Source of the DNA: an uncultured Pelagibacteraceae bacterium
Lineage (GTDB): Bacteria > Pseudomonadota > Alphaproteobacteria > Pelagibacterales > Pelagibacteraceae
NCBI GenBank assembly: GCA_902569185.1
Contig: CACFTH010000001.1
Coordinates: 72,001 to 136,000, forward strand
Direction of reading: 5' to 3'
DNA: 64,000 bases
Below the pieces are notes generated by a model. It was not told where the DNA came from. It did not search any database and saw only the letters and a list, made by a program, of their open reading frames with translations. This document shows positions 55,432-64,000 of the stretch, one piece after another (the first letter of the stretch is position 1; every line of letters begins with the position of its first letter). The position numbers were made by a program, and so were the translations under genes.

Positions 55432-58335
55432 TTAATTTAACCTACCTACTACCTTTTCTAATATTTCTTTTTGTTCTGCAAGATGTTTGTTCAAGTTTCC
55501 TGTGGCTGGTGATGCCGCAGCATTTCTTCCAACATATTTTACTTTTTCACCATTAATTTTGACGATTTCTAATGTTCTCTCGATATAATATTTAACAGTA
55601 TTCCATGCTCCCATGTTCATCGGTTCTTCTTGGCACCAAATAAATTCTGCATTTTTGTACTTTTGTAGCTCCCTTCCTAAATGTTTTACAGGGAAAGGAT
55701 ATAGTTGCTCTACTCTTATAAAGACTATTTCGTCATTTTTACTTTTTTCTCTAGCTTCTAGTAGATCAAAATATATTTTACCTGAACACATAATAACTTT
55801 TTTAATTTTTTTATTTGTTTGAAGTTTTATAAGTTTACTATTTTCAAGGTAAGCATGATCTTCTAAAATTCTGTGAAATCTAGTTTTTTTTGTGAAGTCC
55901 TCAAGATAAGAAATGCATCTTTTATGTCTCAATAAAGATTTAGGAGTCATAACTATTAAAGGTTTTCTAAAATCTCTTCTCATTTGTCTTCTAAGTACAT
56001 GAAAATAGTTAGCTGGAGTTGTACAATTGACAACCTGTAAATTTTCTTGTGCACATAATTGTAAAAATCTCTCTAATCTTGCTGAAGAGTGTTCTGGTCC
56101 TTGTCCTTCGTAACCATGAGGAAGAAGCATGACTAGACCACTTGCTCGTGACCACTTAGACTCACCAGAAGAGATAAATTGATCTATAACTACTTGCGCA
56201 CCATTTGAAAAATCTCCAAATTGTGCTTCCCAAAGAACTAGGGTCTCAGGCTCTGAAAGAGAATATCCAAACTCAAAACCTAGAACACCAAGCTCTGATA
56301 ATAAACTATCAATGACTTCAAAGCTTTTTTGTTTCTTAGATATGTTGTGCAGAGGCACAAATCTATCGTGACTATCTTGATCTCTAAATACCGCGTGTCT
56401 TTGACTAAAAGTCCCTCGCCCTGAGTCCTGTCCAGAAAGTCTTACTGAAAAACCCTCGTTTAATAAGGTACCAAATGCTAAAAGCTCAGCTGTTGCCCAA
56501 TCTATAGGTTTGTTTTCAGTAAACATTTTTCTTTTATTTTCTAAAATTTTTAAAAGTGTTTTGTGAATATTAAAGTTATTTGGTACCTCTGTAATTTTTT
56601 TACCTACATTAATTAGATCTTTTTTTTCTACACCAGTTTTACCTCTTTTATCTTTTCCTATTTCAGGTTTAAATCTAGACCAAACTCCATCAAACCATGT
56701 CATTTTCTGTTTATAACTCTTGGCATTTATAAATTCAGAGTTTAAAAAATCTTTAAGCTTATTTTTTCCTTCATCAAAATCTTTTTGTGAAATTAAACCT
56801 TGGCTTATTAATTTTTTACCATAAATTTCTAACGTAGTAGGATGGCTTCGTATTTTTTTATACATAAGTGGCTGTGTAAAAGATGGTTCATCACCCTCAT
56901 TATGTCCAAAACGTCTATAGCAGACCATATCAATAACAACATCGCTCTTAAATTTTTGTCTGAATTCCGTAGCAATCTTTGCGCAATGAACTACTGCTTC
57001 GGGATCGTCACCGTTAACATGAAGTATCGGAGCTTCTACCATTTTTGCAAGGTCTGAGGGATACGGAGAAGATCTAGCAAACCTTGGGGCTGTGGTAAAA
57101 CCAATTTGGTTGTTTACAATTATATGAATTGTGCCGCCTGTATTATGGCCGGGTAATCCAGACATTGCAAAACACTCTGCTACAACACCCTGACCAGCAA
57201 ATGCAGCATCTCCATGTATAAGAACTGGAATAACTTTTCTTCTTTCTTTATCCTTATGAAAATATTGTTTTGCTCTTACTTGCCCCAAAACTATTGGATT
57301 TACTGCTTCGAGGTGTGAAGGATTATCGGTAAGACTGATATGAACTAAATTTCCGTCAAATTCTCTATTTGCAGATGCTCCTAAATGATATTTTACATCT
57401 CCCTCAAAATCTTTTTTATAATCAATTTTTTCTCCAAAGAATTCTTTAAATATTAGTTTAAATGGTTTTTGCATCATGTTTGCAAGAACATTAAGTCTTC
57501 CTCTATGAGGCATTCCAATTTTAACTTCCTTAACACCTAAATGACCTCCTCTCTTTATAATCTGTTCTAATGCAGGTATAAGAGACTCGGCTCCATCAAG
57601 ACCAAATCTTTTTGTTCCGACAAATTTTATGTGTAAGAATTTTTCAAATCCTTCTGCCTCTATTAGCTTATTAAGTATTGCTTTTTTTCCATTTTCAGTA
57701 AATTTAATTCCTTTTTCTTTTCCTTCAATTCTCTCCCTAATCCATGACCGCTCCACTGGATCAGACATATGCATGTACTCATAACCAATATTTCCACAAT
57801 AAATATCTCTAGCCCTATTTATAAGAGTATCTATATCTGCAGACTCTAGTCCCAATGTACCGTCGAGAAATATTTTTCTTTTTTTACTTTGGTCGTTAAA
57901 TCCATAAGTTGTTGGTTTAAGTTCAGGATGTTCTTTACGAACTTGTAAACCCAGTGGGTCTAGGCTTGCAAGTAAATGTCCTCTTATTCTGTAAGCACGC
58001 ATTAAAATACTAGCTCTTATTGAGTCCTTTGAATTTTGTTTAAAGGTTGACTCGTCTATATTCATTTCTTTGATTTCTTTACCGTTTGTTTCTGGCTCAT
58101 CTCCATTTTTATATTTTACTCTTTTACTTTTTTTTCTAGACCAGCTTGGTCCATTTATAGTGTTGATGATTTCTGATTTATTATCTTTGAGTCCATCAAA
58201 AAATTCTTTCCATTCATTTGAGATACTTCCAGGATTTTGGACGTATTGGGCGTATAGTTCTTCGATAAATTCAGAGCTGTTTCCACCTAAAAATGAGGTT
58301 TTTTCAAATATGTTGTTATTTTTAACAGTAGACAT
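55432..58335 (-). CDS. sucA: 2-oxoglutarate dehydrogenase E1
   Basis: Thiamine-diphosphate decarboxylase of the TCA cycle. The 967 residues have the N-terminal FLGGNSSEFIEELYAQY segment, HRGRLNVLANM near residue 280, the thiamine-diphosphate motif GDAAFAGQGVV near 370 and the later GQDSGRGTFSQRHAV and LLPHGYEGQGPEHSSARLER. Length and order are typical. It is downstream of sucD by 37 bp and upstream of sucB by 4 bp. Confidence 0.98.
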   Translation of the reverse strand: MSTVKNNNIFEKTSFLGGNSSEFIEELYAQYVQNPGSISNEWKEFFDGLKDNKSEIINTINGPSWSRKKSKRVKYKNGDEPETNGKEIKEMNIDESTFKQNSKDSIRASILMRAYRIRGHLLASLDPLGLQVRKEHPELKPTTYGFNDQSKKRKIFLDGTLGLESADIDTLINRARDIYCGNIGYEYMHMSDPVERSWIRERIEGKEKGIKFTENGKKAILNKLIEAEGFEKFLHIKFVGTKRFGLDGAESLIPALEQIIKRGGHLGVKEVKIGMPHRGRLNVLANMMQKPFKLIFKEFFGEKIDYKKDFEGDVKYHLGASANREFDGNLVHISLTDNPSHLEAVNPIVLGQVRAKQYFHKDKERRKVIPVLIHGDAAFAGQGVVAECFAMSGLPGHNTGGTIHIIVNNQIGFTTAPRFARSSPYPSDLAKMVEAPILHVNGDDPEAVVHCAKIATEFRQKFKSDVVIDMVCYRRFGHNEGDEPSFTQPLMYKKIRSHPTTLEIYGKKLISQGLISQKDFDEGKNKLKDFLNSEFINAKSYKQKMTWFDGVWSRFKPEIGKDKRGKTGVEKKDLINVGKKITEVPNNFNIHKTLLKILENKRKMFTENKPIDWATAELLAFGTLLNEGFSVRLSGQDSGRGTFSQRHAVFRDQDSHDRFVPLHNISKKQKSFEVIDSLLSELGVLGFEFGYSLSEPETLVLWEAQFGDFSNGAQVVIDQFISSGESKWSRASGLVMLLPHGYEGQGPEHSSARLERFLQLCAQENLQVVNCTTPANYFHVLRRQMRRDFRKPLIVMTPKSLLRHKRCISYLEDFTKKTRFHRILEDHAYLENSKLIKLQTNKKIKKVIMCSGKIYFDLLEAREKSKNDEIVFIRVEQLYPFPVKHLGRELQKYKNAEFIWCQEEPMNMGAWNTVKYYIERTLEIVKINGEKVKYVGRNAAASPATGNLNKHLAEQKEILEKVVGRLN

Positions 58336-58372
58336 TATTTTTAAGTCTCATATTAACATAAAAAATTAAAAT

Positions 58373-59248
58373 TTAACTATTTAGTTTATTAAATAATGTT
58401 TTTCCTATATCTGCGGGTGACTCTGAAATGGTAATACCAGCTGACTTCATTAATTCAATTTTATTTTCTGCTCCACCCTGTCCCCCAGAAATTATCGCTC
58501 CTGCATGGCCCATTCGTCTTCCTGGGGGTGCAGTAAGCCCGGCAATAAAACCAACGATAGGTTTATTAATCTTAGATCTTTTAATAAATTCTGATGCTTC
58601 TTCCTCTGCTGAGCCGCCTATTTCACCAATCATGATTATTGACTCTGTCTCAGGATCTTTTAAAAATAATTCAAGACAATCAATAAAGTTTGTTCCATTA
58701 ATTGGGTCACCACCAATACCTATACAGGTCGACTGTCCCATGCCATTTTCAGTTGTTTGAGCAACAGCCTCGTACGTTAAGGTACCTGATCTTGAAACAA
58801 TACCAACTTTCCCTTTTTTATGTATGTCTCCTGGCATAATCCCAATTTTACATTCACCAGGAGTAATTATTCCGGGACAATTTGGTCCAATCAATCTACT
58901 TTTGCTTTTTTTAAGAAGGTTTTTTACTTTCAACATATCCAGAACTGGAACACCTTCGGTAATACAAACTATGAGATCTATTTCTGCATCCATTGCTTCA
59001 ATAATTGCAGATGCTGCAAATCTTGCAGGTACATATATCATTGTTGCTGTTGCTCCGGTTTTATTTATCGCATCTTTTACTGTATCGAATACTGGAAGAT
59101 TTAAATGTTTCTGCCCTCCTTTTTTGGGAGTCACACCACCTACTAATTGTGTTCCATATTTTATTGCTTGTTCTGAATGAAATGTTCCGTGCTTTCCTGT
59201 AAAACCTTGACAAATAACTTTTGTGTTTTTATCAATTAGAATAGACAT
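58373..59248 (-). CDS. sucD: Succinyl-CoA synthetase alpha subunit
   Basis: Substrate-level phosphorylation step from succinyl-CoA to succinate. The 291 residues have the CoA-binding N-terminus with [17 protein letters not shown] near 12-28, [12 protein letters not shown] near 121 and the phosphorylated histidine His248 in [10 protein letters not shown]. It follows sucC after 4 bp. Confidence 0.98.
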   Translation of the reverse strand: MSILIDKNTKVICQGFTGKHGTFHSEQAIKYGTQLVGGVTPKKGGQKHLNLPVFDTVKDAINKTGATATMIYVPARFAASAIIEAMDAEIDLIVCITEGVPVLDMLKVKNLLKKSKSRLIGPNCPGIITPGECKIGIMPGDIHKKGKVGIVSRSGTLTYEAVAQTTENGMGQSTCIGIGGDPINGTNFIDCLELFLKDPETESIIMIGEIGGSAEEEASEFIKRSKINKPIVGFIAGLTAPPGRRMGHAGAIISGGQGGAENKIELMKSAGITISESPADIGKTLFNKLNS

Positions 59249-59252
59249 TTAT

Positions 59253-60410
59253 TTATTTTATAGCCTCAACTATTTTTTTTGCTGCATCATTAAGATTGTC
59301 TGCCGATAGTATTTTTAAACCTGATGCATCAAGAATTTTTTTACCTTCTTTAAAATTAGTACCAGCCAAACGGACAACTAGAGGAACTTTTAATTTTATA
59401 TCTTTTGCTGCTTCAACAACACCTTGAGCTAGAACATCACATTGCATTATACCGCCAAAAATATTTATTAGGACACCTTTTACATTTTTGTCTGAAAGTA
59501 GTATTTTGAATGCTGCATTTACCTTTTCTCTACTAGCGCCTCCTCCTACATCTAAAAAATTTGCGGGTTCCTCCCCATATAGTTTTATTATATCCATGGT
59601 AGCCATTGCTAAGCCTGCACCGTTAACCATACACCCTATAGATCCGTCTAATTTAATGTAAGCTAAATCATGTTTGCTAGCTTCAATCTCAGATGGATTT
59701 TCCTCATTTAAATCTCTGAGTTTTAAAATTTCTGGATGCTTAAAAATAGCATTATCATCAAAATTCATTTTTGCATCGAGGCAGAGTATTTTGTTATTTT
59801 TTGTTATTACCAATGGATTTATTTCAATTAAAGATGCATCTTTTTCAATTAAAGCGCTATACATCGCTTTAACTAATTTTGTTGCGCTGTTCATTTGGTT
59901 TTTATCTAATTGATAAATTTGTAATATATTTTTTATTTCTTCAGGGCTTAAATTGGGTCTAAGATCTACTTTTGTTGTTATAATTTTTTCAGGATTTTTT
60001 TTTGCTACAGCCTCAATATCCACACCACCCTCAGTACTACTTATGAAAGCAATTTTAGAACTTTGTCTATCTATAAGACAAGATAGATATAATTCTTTTT
60101 TAATATCATAAGCCTTTTGAATATATATTCTTTTAACAACTCTTCCCTCTGGGCCAGTTTGAGGGGTCACTAAAACTTTACCAAACAACTGTTTTGCAAC
60201 ATTTTCTATATCTTTTTTTTTAACTAACTTTACCCCTCCAGCTTTTCCTCTTCCACCAGCATGTATTTGAGCTTTTAAAACAAACTGATCGGTATTTAGA
60301 TCTTTAATTTTATCTATAATGTCATCAGAGCTAAATATAATCACCCCCTCTGTTACGGGTGCTCCAAAATCTTTTAAAATATCTTTTGCTTGATGTTCAT
60401 GAATATTCAT
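59253..60410 (-). CDS. sucC: Succinyl-CoA synthetase beta subunit
   Basis: ATP-grasp subunit that binds the nucleotide. The 385 residues begin MNIHEHQAKDILKDFGAPV and contain AQIHAGGRGKAGGVK near 45-59, LIEINPLV near 195, and GSIGCMVNGAGLAMATMD near 255. Length is standard. It opens the sucC-sucD-sucA-sucB-lpd-priA set. Only 30 bp separate it from the membrane protein gene upstream on the same strand, so its promoter must lie in that gene or further up. Confidence 0.98.
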   Translation of the reverse strand: MNIHEHQAKDILKDFGAPVTEGVIIFSSDDIIDKIKDLNTDQFVLKAQIHAGGRGKAGGVKLVKKKDIENVAKQLFGKVLVTPQTGPEGRVVKRIYIQKAYDIKKELYLSCLIDRQSSKIAFISSTEGGVDIEAVAKKNPEKIITTKVDLRPNLSPEEIKNILQIYQLDKNQMNSATKLVKAMYSALIEKDASLIEINPLVITKNNKILCLDAKMNFDDNAIFKHPEILKLRDLNEENPSEIEASKHDLAYIKLDGSIGCMVNGAGLAMATMDIIKLYGEEPANFLDVGGGASREKVNAAFKILLSDKNVKGVLINIFGGIMQCDVLAQGVVEAAKDIKLKVPLVVRLAGTNFKEGKKILDASGLKILSADNLNDAAKKIVEAIK

Positions 60411-60440
60411 AAGAAATTTATCTACATTTTTTTTATTTTT

Positions 60441-61982
60441 TTAACTAAAACAATTTGAAATATCATGCTCAGACAAAATAATGTTTATTTCTTTTGTTAT
60501 TATACATTTTTTTGACAAAAGAAAATCAAATGTTTTTATATCTAGAGGTTTTATTGTATATATTTTTTTAACGTTATTTTTAATTAATTTATTTTGGTAA
60601 AAGTCTTTATAATACTCATGAAATTTATTACCTTTAATTGGATAACTCACACCATCTGATGTATACCATCTATTTGGAGAATATATATCATGTTCGAGTT
60701 CAGATAAAATAAATTGATAATTTGTTATTATAATTGAGCCTTTTTTATCCCTCAAAAAATCAATACTCTGTTTAATTAAAGCTACTTCGTCAAAATTATC
60801 TTTGTTTGTATATTTTGTAACCCATCTTAAACCATTTATTTTTGATGAGATAATACTTCCATCAATCAAATTTGTTTTGCTAACGTATTCTATGTCAATG
60901 AATTTCCTATCAACATTAAATCTTAGGTGATACTTAGATACAACAAATATATTTAATAATACAATTGCATAAATTAAAAATTTTTTATTTGTTTTTATTT
61001 GAGAATGTAACAATCCAACTAAGATTGGCAATAAAAAGAAAATGATTATTTGATTTTTCATTAACATCTGGTTTAGGATTAGTATGACAGTGGATGATAA
61101 TAAAATAAATGTAGTTTCAAAAATTATATTTTTTTTGTTACGAAATTTTCTTCTTTCTTGAAAAAAAATTATTAAAAGAGATAAACAAATAATTGAAAAA
61201 AATTTTAATTCATTAATCATAAGATATAAAAGACTTAACAAATTAAAGGTTTCTGATCGCGAATTTCCTATAGATAATGGAAATAAGAGGTATTGAATTA
61301 AAAAATCTTTAAATCCAATATTTAGAAAATTTAAAAAAAGAAAAAATATTAAAAGAACTGTAATAGTTGATAAAAAACCCAAAAATAAAACTTTATATCT
61401 TCTGGAAATAAACGAAAAAAATATGTAATAAAATGATATAAAAATTATAAAGAAAGCAGCTGGTATTTGTTTAGAAATAAAGGCGATTAATAATAAAGGT
61501 GGAATTAAATACCAATAAAAATCCATATTATTTTTTAGAGCAAATATTAAAAAATAAACCGCACTTAAGGATATTAATATTGAGTGATGATCTGGAAAGG
61601 GCACGCCTGATGAGGGATAGGCTAAAATCGAAACTGATATACTATAAAATAAGGATAAATAAGGACTTAGTCCTTCCTCTATAAAAAATTTATAAGTAAT
61701 TGCTGCAAAAATAAAATTAATTATTGAGGGATGCAATAAATATACAAACCAATTTACACCAAGTAGCTTAAAAAAAACTCCTTGTAGTATATCAACAAAG
61801 AAACCATTTGAAGTCCAAAAATCCCTGATTGGTAAAAACTGTTTTGTTAAATAATAGGAAGAGTCAAAAAAAGCAAATGTATCGATAGGAAAAACGCCAA
61901 TTGATCCAAAATAGAAATTTACAAAAAACGATGATAAAAAAATTAGGGATAAATTTATTAAATCAGTTTTATTTGTTTTCAT
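60441..61982 (-). CDS. Polytopic membrane protein, probable GT-C glycosyltransferase
   Basis: A 513-residue protein with about ten hydrophobic helices and a soluble C-terminal 150 residues. The first loop has an aspartate after the first helix (GVFPIDTFAFFD near 30-41) and QFLPIRDFWTSNG near 48-60, the general look of GT-C enzymes that use polyprenyl-linked sugars. I see no diagnostic family motif beyond that. Its start overlaps the end of the gene upstream by 4 bp, pointing to a shared role at the cell surface. No closer name is justified. Confidence 0.6.
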   Translation of the reverse strand: MKTNKTDLINLSLIFLSSFFVNFYFGSIGVFPIDTFAFFDSSYYLTKQFLPIRDFWTSNGFFVDILQGVFFKLLGVNWFVYLLHPSIINFIFAAITYKFFIEEGLSPYLSLFYSISVSILAYPSSGVPFPDHHSILISLSAVYFLIFALKNNMDFYWYLIPPLLLIAFISKQIPAAFFIIFISFYYIFFSFISRRYKVLFLGFLSTITVLLIFFLFLNFLNIGFKDFLIQYLLFPLSIGNSRSETFNLLSLLYLMINELKFFSIICLSLLIIFFQERRKFRNKKNIIFETTFILLSSTVILILNQMLMKNQIIIFFLLPILVGLLHSQIKTNKKFLIYAIVLLNIFVVSKYHLRFNVDRKFIDIEYVSKTNLIDGSIISSKINGLRWVTKYTNKDNFDEVALIKQSIDFLRDKKGSIIITNYQFILSELEHDIYSPNRWYTSDGVSYPIKGNKFHEYYKDFYQNKLIKNNVKKIYTIKPLDIKTFDFLLSKKCIITKEINIILSEHDISNCFS

Positions 61983-63241
61983 CTAAAATTTTCAAAACTT
62001 ACCTTGTATAGGCCTTCACCATCTGCAGAAATAATAAAATTATTTTTTTGTTGGAATAATTTATTGTCAATATTTAACCCAAAATGTCTTAGTCTTTGTT
62101 CTATTTTAAATTTTTCAATATTAATTACGTTTAATTTTTCTTTGTCAATTAGAATTACAAAAAGAGACATTTCTCTAAGGCTTAGTGAAATTAGACAATA
62201 ATTTTCTTTATAATAATTTTTTAAATTTTCAGGACAATTATTTAGGGAAGAAGGTGCAACAGACGGTAAAAATGTAAACAATGGTTTTTCAAATTTATCA
62301 TCATATTTTTTATAACTTTTTCCACTATTGTATTTTGTTCCATATGAGATAATAGGCCACCCATAATTTTTACCTTCTAATATCAAATTTATTTCATCTC
62401 CGCCTTGTGGACCATGCTCAACAGAAAAGATTATATTTTCATTTAATACTAAGCCTTGCGGGTTTTTATGGCCTAAAGAAAATATTTTATAATCCTCTGG
62501 GTTAATTTCATCTTGTAAAAATGATTTAGATTTAAATTTTATTATTTTTCCATAAAGTGATTTTTCTTCTTGTGCTAAAGAACTAATTTTTTCTGAATTC
62601 CACTCTGGTGCACCAAGAGTTAAAAATATATTACTATTGTTTTCAATATATGCACCTCCAATTCCATTAAAATCGATATTTTCAATATCATCTATGCAAT
62701 CAGTTGAAAAAATTTTTTTTCCAGTATTCAAATTTACCAATGACGCATTAAAACAATTTAAGTTTTGAGTTGAAATCAATGCAAAGTAATTTTTTTTGTA
62801 CCTTATTATAGATTTAACACCACCATTCTTACTAAAATATGTATCAACTGGTATATTTATTTCTTTTACCTTTTTGTTATCAAATATAAGTAATCCATTT
62901 TGTAAAAATACGTTTAAATTAATTTTTTTAAAGTCATTCCCATCAATAAATACTCCTGCAGTTTTTCCATCAAAAGATAAAATTTTTTCTAATTTTAAAT
63001 CATAAGAATTTCCCTCAATTAATTTTGCAGTATAAAGTGGATTTTTTAAATTTTCATTTTCTTGAGTTTTTATTACTTGTTTTGAATGAATAAAAGACTC
63101 AGTTAACCCAGTTTTTTTTAGATAGAATTTAAAGTACTTTTTGGGCTTTTCAATTATTATTGGATATTCGTACCCAATAAATATAAAGATAATAGCTAAA
63201 GGAACATATATGAGTTTTTTAAGAAATTTAAAATTTAACAT
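61979..63241 (-). CDS. Membrane-anchored, PQQ-type sugar-dehydrogenase-like beta-propeller
   Basis: A 420-residue protein with one N-terminal membrane helix (about residues 9-26) and a periplasmic propeller. The C-terminal half holds GHKNPQGLVLNENIIFSVEH, then GPQGGDEINLILEGKNYGWP, the strongest signature of the soluble glucose dehydrogenase/HHIP-like fold. Whether it binds PQQ is uncertain: the N-terminal half is diverged and no PQQ genes are in the window. It is coupled to the GT-C-like gene by a 4-bp overlap, which suggests a function in surface-sugar handling, not catabolism; that is inference. Confidence 0.65.
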   Translation of the reverse strand: MLNFKFLKKLIYVPLAIIFIFIGYEYPIIIEKPKKYFKFYLKKTGLTESFIHSKQVIKTQENENLKNPLYTAKLIEGNSYDLKLEKILSFDGKTAGVFIDGNDFKKINLNVFLQNGLLIFDNKKVKEINIPVDTYFSKNGGVKSIIRYKKNYFALISTQNLNCFNASLVNLNTGKKIFSTDCIDDIENIDFNGIGGAYIENNSNIFLTLGAPEWNSEKISSLAQEEKSLYGKIIKFKSKSFLQDEINPEDYKIFSLGHKNPQGLVLNENIIFSVEHGPQGGDEINLILEGKNYGWPIISYGTKYNSGKSYKKYDDKFEKPLFTFLPSVAPSSLNNCPENLKNYYKENYCLISLSLREMSLFVILIDKEKLNVINIEKFKIEQRLRHFGLNIDNKLFQQKNNFIISADGEGLYKVSFENFR

Positions 63242-63274
63242 TTTTAATATTTACATGATTTTAAAATTAATTAA

Positions 63275-63955
63275 ATGAAATATCCAGGACAAGAATTAGA
63301 AAATTTTGATAAAGCTACGGTTTGGAGGAAATATGTATATTTTGAGATTAAAAAATTTATAATTGGAAATACACTAGAGGTAGGTGCAGGAATTGGAAGT
63401 TTTACAAATAATTATAAACACCTAGTAAAAAATTTAACATTAAGTGAATTGGATGAAGAAAATTTTCAATATATTAAAAAAAAATTTGAAAATGAAAACA
63501 TTAAAATTACTAACAGCTTAACTGCAAATATTAATGAAAGCTTCGATACTATTATGTACCTTAATGTCTTGGAACACATTAAAGATGACATTGAAGAAAT
63601 AAACCAAGCCTATAAAAAATTAAACAAAAATGGCCATTTAATTATTTTAGTTCCAGCACATAACAAATTATATTCTAAATTTGACAAAGAAATCGGTCAC
63701 CATAAGAGGTATGAGATGGAATTTTTTAAAAATATTAATATTAATAATAGCGAAATCTCTAAAATTATTTATCTAGATGCCACAGGATATTTTTTATACT
63801 ATTTAAACAAGATTTTTTTTAAAGAGGAAGTGTATCCTTCAAAACTTAAGATTTTCTTATGGGATAAGTTTTTTACACCAATTACATTTTTTCTAGATAA
63901 AATTCTTTTAAATAGGGTTGGAAAAAATATAATTTATATTTTGAAAAAGTTATAA
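63275..63955 (+). CDS. Class I SAM-dependent methyltransferase
   Basis: A 226-residue methyltransferase with the SAM loop TLEVGAGIGSF (33-43), an acidic strand end TLSELDE, and MYLNVLEHIKDD in place of motif IV. LVPAHNKLYSKFDKEIGHHK near 127-146 is shared by methyltransferases in glycan clusters. The substrate is unknown; a surface-polysaccharide sugar or lipid is most likely given its neighbours. It diverges from the propeller gene over 33 bp and its last bases overlap the partial gene at the window end. Confidence 0.75.
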   Translation: MKYPGQELENFDKATVWRKYVYFEIKKFIIGNTLEVGAGIGSFTNNYKHLVKNLTLSELDEENFQYIKKKFENENIKITNSLTANINESFDTIMYLNVLEHIKDDIEEINQAYKKLNKNGHLIILVPAHNKLYSKFDKEIGHHKRYEMEFFKNININNSEISKIIYLDATGYFLYYLNKIFFKEEVYPSKLKIFLWDKFFTPITFFLDKILLNRVGKNIIYILKKL

Positions 63956-64000
63956 AGATAAATCTTTATCAATCTTTTTGGCTGAATTAAAAAGTTCTTC
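63950..64000 (-). CDS. C-terminal end of an unidentified gene (cut by window edge)
   Basis: An open frame enters from the right edge and ends with TAA at 63952-63950. The visible tail is EELFNSAKKIDKDLSL. It overlaps the end of the methyltransferase gene by 6 bases, the same tail-to-tail packing seen elsewhere in the window. With 16 codons visible, no family can be named; that it is coding is inferred from packing and composition. Confidence 0.4.
   Translation of the reverse strand, partial: EELFNSAKKIDKDLSL

Noticed and set aside
58820-59202. Three overlapping plus-strand ORFs antisense to sucD
   Set aside because: All fall within a well-conserved sucD; low-complexity Cys/Ile runs mark them as shadows.

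Overview
The window is a dense, AT-rich chromosomal segment of housekeeping genes. It has very short or overlapping gene junctions, tiny intergenic spaces, no rRNA, no CRISPR array, and no insertion sequence, integrase or prophage gene that I can see. Gene content (AceE-type pyruvate dehydrogenase, TAXI-TRAP transporter, metX/metW under a SAM-II riboswitch, CarD, Coq7, an F1-only atp operon, a Suv3-like helicase), lysine/asparagine/isoleucine-rich proteins and compact spacing point to a streamlined marine alphaproteobacterium of the SAR11/Pelagibacterales type. That assignment is inference from content and style; no marker gene was aligned.

Layout. 1-1884 (minus): the start of thrS, cut by the window edge, and a GT4 glycosyltransferase. 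1929-2684: an alpha/beta hydrolase that runs 30 bp into the end of gltB. 2655-8587 (minus): the gltD-gltB glutamate synthase operon. 8756-11099: uppP, a tRNA-Arg followed at once by a 25-codon membrane peptide (minus), then atoB coupled to a 46-codon membrane peptide. 11245-16795: aceE carrying its own lipoyl domain, aceF, an EamA transporter and a hotdog thioesterase. 16798-20205 (minus): a TAXI binding protein and a fused TRAP permease, separated by a strong hairpin terminator. 20310-21545: an aminotransferase. 21681-25582: a Suv3-like helicase, a TerB-like protein, a 7Fe ferredoxin and a CarD regulator, closed by a bidirectional terminator that also serves a 23-codon, almost wholly Lys/Arg ORF on the other strand.

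25907-34626: a fatty acyl-CoA ligase lying 4 nt behind a tRNA-Leu, a YqaA-like membrane protein, dsbB, coq7, an HNH protein, a carboxylesterase, a TlpA-like thioredoxin, argH, an LptM-like lipopeptide, lysA and plsC. 34627-39272: tyrA and hisC (minus), then divergent metX-metW-gloB behind a promoter, a SAM-II aptamer and a terminator. 39339-45889: rplU, rpmA, obgE, proB, proA, nadD, rsfS, ctpA and rppH, nearly all touching. 45879-50669 (minus): atpHAGDC. 50754-60410 (minus): sucC, sucD, sucA, sucB, lpd and priA. 60441-64000: a probable surface-glycan or envelope locus with a GT-C-like membrane protein, a membrane-anchored sugar-dehydrogenase-like beta-propeller, a methyltransferase and the tail of one more gene.

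Functionally, the segment links carbon entry to the TCA cycle (aceE/aceF, suc genes and a single lpd that probably serves both dehydrogenase complexes), nitrogen assimilation (gltDB), amino-acid synthesis (argH, lysA, tyrA, hisC, metX/W, proBA), ATP synthesis and ribosome assembly. The least expected items are four very small ORFs (three with no family I recognise), two tRNA genes followed within 20 nt by a coding region on the same strand, candidate leaderless starts at atoB and aceE, operator-like perfect palindromes at three promoters, the lipoyl-AceE fusion, and a SAM-II riboswitch with a legible terminator/antiterminator choice. No gene-free stretch exceeds 300 bases; the largest are 25707-25906, 36602-36789 and 8588-8755, each described below.
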